Shown here: positions 62,285-64,000 of the stretch, piece by piece | Layout: each line of letters starts with the position of its first letter | How positions within the stretch are numbered: position 1 is the stretch's first letter | Source of the DNA: Bathymodiolus brooksi | Lineage: Eukaryota > Mollusca > Bivalvia > Mytilida > Modiolidae | Direction: 5' to 3' | DNA length: 64,000 bases | Assembly: GCA_963680875.1 (NCBI GenBank) | Contig: OY804579.1 | Location: 23,111,804 to 23,175,803, forward strand | The notes under the pieces: model-generated | The model's database searches: none | What the model saw: the letters and a program-made list of their open reading frames with translations, nothing else | What the model was told of the DNA's origin: nothing | Made by a program: the position numbers and the translations under genes

Positions 62285-62419
62285 GTCAGTAATTACAATA
62301 GTCACCCCCCCTCTACTATGGTCACTACTTCTGCAATGAAATAGTGGCCTTATAAGAGGGGTGTACTCTCTTGAAATGACAATTTAGTAATATTCTAATC
62401 TTGTTATGGTCAGTAATTA
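62274..62419 (+). repeat. Two-copy duplication of the exon 33 edge and donor
   Basis: ATCTTGTTATAGTCAGTAAT at 62274 and ATCTTGTTATGGTCAGTAAT at 62398, 124 bases apart, with a MITE 2 fragment between them. Confidence 0.7.
62297..62398 (+). mobile_element. MITE family 2 fragment between two copies of the exon 33 edge
   Basis: ATAGTCACCCCCCCTCTACT then CTTCTGCAATGAAATAGTGG and ATGACAATTTAGTAATATTC. Flanked by ATCTTGTTATAGTCAGTAAT (62274) and ATCTTGTTATGGTCAGTAAT (62398). Confidence 0.65.
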
Positions 62420-62939
62420 TAAACATTGATTTTTATTTCATAAGAAAGGCAGATCATTTTACTAGGCCTGACAGTCATAATATTTCGAGTACAATTTTAT
62501 ACCCATACAAAAAAAACGACCAATCGGAACTTTTTATCCAACATACAGTATTCTAATTGGACAATTTTGGAGCACAAGTATAAAAATCGTAATCAGAGAT
62601 TTTATGACCATTAGACCTAATAACCAAATTTGACATGTATGCATAAATCCTCTTGTCTTATCCAGTAAAGGACAATATGTATTTCTTTATTTTAAATAAG
62701 TATGTTTTTTTTGTAAGGAAAATGACATTTTGTTTGCAGTCGAGTTGTCATTTCTAATATAAAACACTGAGAAATCTAAATATGATAAACCATGACGGAC
62801 ATGTTTTAATCATGTGACTATCTTTTATTCAATCTATGACTTTGTTACAAAGCAGAGGTATATGTTGTGATTACATTGAAAATTAAAAAAATAAAGTAAT
62901 GGTGGACAATTTATCCAACCAGAATAAAATTACCTCCAG

Positions 62940-64000
62940 TAGTCTCCCTCTTATTTGGTAATCCTTCTGCAATGAGAAAGTAGCCCTATAAGAGGGGATG
63001 ACCTCTATTGAAGGGGACAATTTAGTTGTATTTTACTATCTCTGAGATCTGGCCTGGACCCCTGGTAAGAGGGATGACCTTTGGTGGGAGTGACCTTATA
63101 AGAGGGGATGACCTCTATTGAAGGGGACAATTTAGTGGTATTTTACTATCTCTGAGATCTGGCCTGGACCCCTGGTAAGAGGGATGACCTTTGGTGGTAG
63201 TGACCTTATAAGAGGGGACAATTTAGTGGTACATGTATTTTACTATCTCTGAGATCTGACCTGGACCCCTGGTAAGAGGGATGACCTTTGGTGGGAGTGG
63301 CCTTATAAGAGGGGATGACCTCTATTGAAGGGGACAATTTAGTGGTATTTTACTATCTCTGAAATCTGGCCTGGACCCCTGGTAAGAGGGATGACCTTTG
63401 GTGGGAGTGGCCTTATAAGAGAGGATGACCTCTATTGAAGGGGACAATTTAGTGGTATTTTACTATCTCTGAGATCTGGCCTGGACCCCTGGTAAGAGGG
63501 ATGACCTTTGGTGGGAGTGACCTTATAAGAGGGGACAATTTAGTGGTACATGTATTTTACTATCTCTGAGATCTGGCCTGGACCCCTGGTAAGAGGGATG
63601 GCCTTTGGTGGGAGTGACCTTATAAGAGGGGATGACCTCTATTGAAGGGGACAATTTAGTGGTACATGTATTTTACTATCTCTGAGATCTGGCCTTGACC
63701 CCTGGTAAGAGGGGTGGCCTTTGGTGGGAGTGACCTTATAAGAGGGGATGGTCTCTATTGAAGGGGACAATTTAGTGGTATTTTACTATCTCTGAGATCT
63801 GGCCTTGACCCCTGGTAAGAGGGATGGCCTTTGGTGGGAGCGACCTTATAAGAGGGGATGACCTCTATTGAAGGGGACAATTTAGTGGTACATGTATTTT
63901 ACTATCTCTGAGATCTGGCCTGGACCCCTGGTAAGAGGGATGGCCTTTGGTGGGAGTGACCTTATAAGAGGGGATGACCTCTATTGAAGGGGACAATTTA
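62940..64000 (+). repeat. 110-bp tandem array from MITE family 2, open at window end
   Basis: Unit AGAGGGGATGACCTCTATTG, AAGGGGACAATTTAGTGGTA, TCTGAGATCTGGCCTGGACC, then GGTAAGAGGGATGACCTTTG. Period 110 (62991 to 63101), with shorter and longer units. About nine units are visible and the array continues past the window. The first unit is preceded by the MITE left-end-like AGTAGTCTCCCTCTTATTTG. Confidence 0.88.

Overview
The window is eukaryotic, AT-rich and animal. It reads as one long stretch of a very large multi-exon gene on the + strand. The dispersed repeats (tRNA-derived SINEs, AGCTCACC-type repeats, GTCTCGCC-type repeats, hAT elements and MITEs) are of kinds I associate with molluscan, especially bivalve, genomes. 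Species cannot be named from the sequence alone. No prokaryotic operon, rRNA, functional tRNA gene or CRISPR array was seen.

Thirty-three consecutive coding exons (803-62284) can be placed. Every junction keeps a consistent reading phase, and together they give 1,965 complete in-frame codons. Both gene ends lie outside the window. The domain order is CCP - HYR - HYR - CCP - a ~150-residue SEA-like or unknown module - three GCC2/GCC3 (ephrin-receptor-like) repeats - six EGF - PAN/apple - WxxW (mucin/CILP type) - eight EGF - LamG/pentraxin-like - HYR - CCP - a second copy of the ~150-residue module - two GCC2/GCC3 repeats. This is the core order of SVEP1-type extracellular matrix proteins, with a PAN plus WxxW insertion and a second HYR-CCP-module-GCC block. 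The likely product is a secreted or matrix-tethered adhesion protein.

The introns (about 90% of the window) are packed with repeats. Four arrays grew from an exon 3' end plus its 5' splice site: 42-bp units after exon 12, 67-bp after exon 19, 32-bp after exon 21 and 52-bp after exon 29. A fifth, two-copy case follows exon 33. Each array carries copies of the splice donor, about 47 in the largest. A second group grew inside mobile elements: a 54-bp array inside a SINE, a 43-bp array inside a dispersed repeat, 33-bp and 110-bp arrays from one MITE family, and a 41-bp array that carries MITE pieces. Further intronic elements include three hAT-type insertions with 8-bp target-site duplications, a degraded hAT transposase fragment, foldback elements with 80-190-bp arms, two MITE families that often sit within tens of bases of splice sites, and two SINE families.

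Layout: 1-6253 CCP/HYR/HYR/CCP exons, a TIR element and SINE; 6460-9331 41-bp array; 9332-16346 dispersed repeats, 43-bp array, module exons 5-6 and GCC exon 7; 16347-20381 GCC exons 8-9, SINEs, foldback and start of EGF; 20382-28764 EGF exons, 42-bp array and hAT insertion; 28765-34303 hAT remnant, PAN and WxxW exons; 34304-41192 EGF exons, 67-bp, 54-bp and 32-bp arrays; 41193-46267 33-bp array and LamG exons; 46268-51877 HYR and CCP exons, 30-bp array; 51878-57971 second module and 52-bp donor array; 57972-64000 GCC exons, dispersed repeats, hAT insertion and an open-ended 110-bp array.
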